From Parachlamydiaceae bacterium (GTDB taxonomy: Bacteria > Chlamydiota > Chlamydiia > Chlamydiales > Parachlamydiaceae): a stretch of 6,014 nucleotides of DNA. Below are positions 5,696-6,014 of the stretch, piece after piece; position 1 is the stretch's first letter, and every line of letters starts with the position of its first letter. Location of the stretch: the NCBI GenBank assembly GCA_003164155.1, contig PLSG01000464.1, forward strand, positions 1,008-7,021, written 5' to 3'. Made by a program: the position numbers and the translations under genes. The notes under the pieces were generated by a model. It searched no databases. It saw only the letters and a list, made by a program, of their open reading frames with translations, and had not been told where the DNA came from.

Positions 5696-6014
5696 AATTC
5701 AATTTAGCTTTAGTTACAGGGGCTAGTTCGGGCATTGGGACGGCTTTATGCCACTTGCTGGCTAAACAAGGCATCGACTTGCTGATCACCGGCAGGGACC
5801 ACGTCCGTTTGGAAGAGGTGGCTGTGAGCCTTCGCCAGTATGTGCAAGTCACCGTTTTGCCGCTGGATTTAAAGCTAGCGGATGAGCGGCGAAAGCTGAT
5901 TGAAGCGGTACATAAAAGTGCGCCCGACTTGATTATCAACAATGCGGGCTTTGGACTGTATGGGGATGCGCTCACCTATACCACGCAAGAGCAGCTGGAG
6001 ATACTGCAGGTCAA
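5692..6014 (+). CDS. Short-chain dehydrogenase/reductase, N-terminal part (3' partial)
   Basis: A classical SDR oxidoreductase whose substrate cannot be told from the visible part. The first 107 codons are present; the gene continues past the window. Seen: the cofactor-binding TGASSGIG at residues 9-16, a basic residue after the second strand (TGRD, R35) that usually marks NADP(H) preference, an Asp (D59 in PLDL) at the adenine-contact position, and the structural NNAGFG at 83-88. The catalytic Tyr-x-x-x-Lys would lie beyond the window. The style resembles the DltE/YqjQ-like branch of general SDRs, which is a tentative view. Its ATG (5692-5694) overlaps the TGA of the pgpH-like gene (5693-5695) in an ATGA arrangement, and there is no strong Shine-Dalgarno of its own, so translation is probably coupled to the upstream gene. 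Confidence 0.9.
   Translation, partial: MKFNLALVTGASSGIGTALCHLLAKQGIDLLITGRDHVRLEEVAVSLRQYVQVTVLPLDLKLADERRKLIEAVHKSAPDLIINNAGFGLYGDALTYTTQEQLEILQV

Noticed and set aside
1..6014. CRISPR arrays, tRNA or rRNA genes, insertion sequences, toxin-antitoxin or defence modules
   Set aside because: I looked for spaced direct repeats, tRNA-like stems, transposase motifs and small paired genes on both strands and found none that I could support.

Overview
The window looks like a piece of a bacterial chromosome from the Chlamydiota, most likely an environmental (amoeba-associated) lineage rather than Chlamydia itself. The main reason is the glutamyl-tRNA synthetase, whose N-terminal and central segments read, from memory, very much like chlamydial GltX. 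The core genes are of roughly balanced base composition. I could not run a search, so the taxonomic call is an inference.

Layout: (1) 1-353, plus strand: the 3' part of an AT-rich gene of unknown function whose product ends in CYCVIL, a C-terminus that matches a eukaryotic CaaX prenylation box. (2) 354-601: a non-coding gap between convergent genes, with a candidate terminator for gltX. (3) 602-2131, minus: gltX, complete. (4) 2132-2239: a short leader carrying a weak promoter candidate and a hairpin that overlaps the gltX ribosome binding site. (5) 2240-3214, minus: galE, complete. (6) 3215-3523: a divergent intergenic region with both ribosome binding sites and a periodic, repeat-like stretch. 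(7) 3524-5695, plus: a complete PgpH-type membrane HD phosphodiesterase, expected to degrade cyclic di-AMP. (8) 5692-6014, plus: the start of a short-chain dehydrogenase/reductase that overlaps the pgpH stop codon by 4 nt and runs off the window.

The genes do not form one pathway. gltX and galE lie on the same strand and could be co-transcribed, but their products (aminoacyl-tRNA supply and UDP-sugar supply) are unrelated housekeeping functions. The pgpH-like gene and the reductase form an evident translationally coupled pair.

I see no convincing new multi-gene system. The observations most worth a second look are the CaaX-like tail of the first protein (possible host-lipidated effector), a 35-nt near-perfect palindrome sitting on the catalytic aspartate codon of pgpH, a 10-T tract early in pgpH, and the repeat-like block between galE and pgpH.
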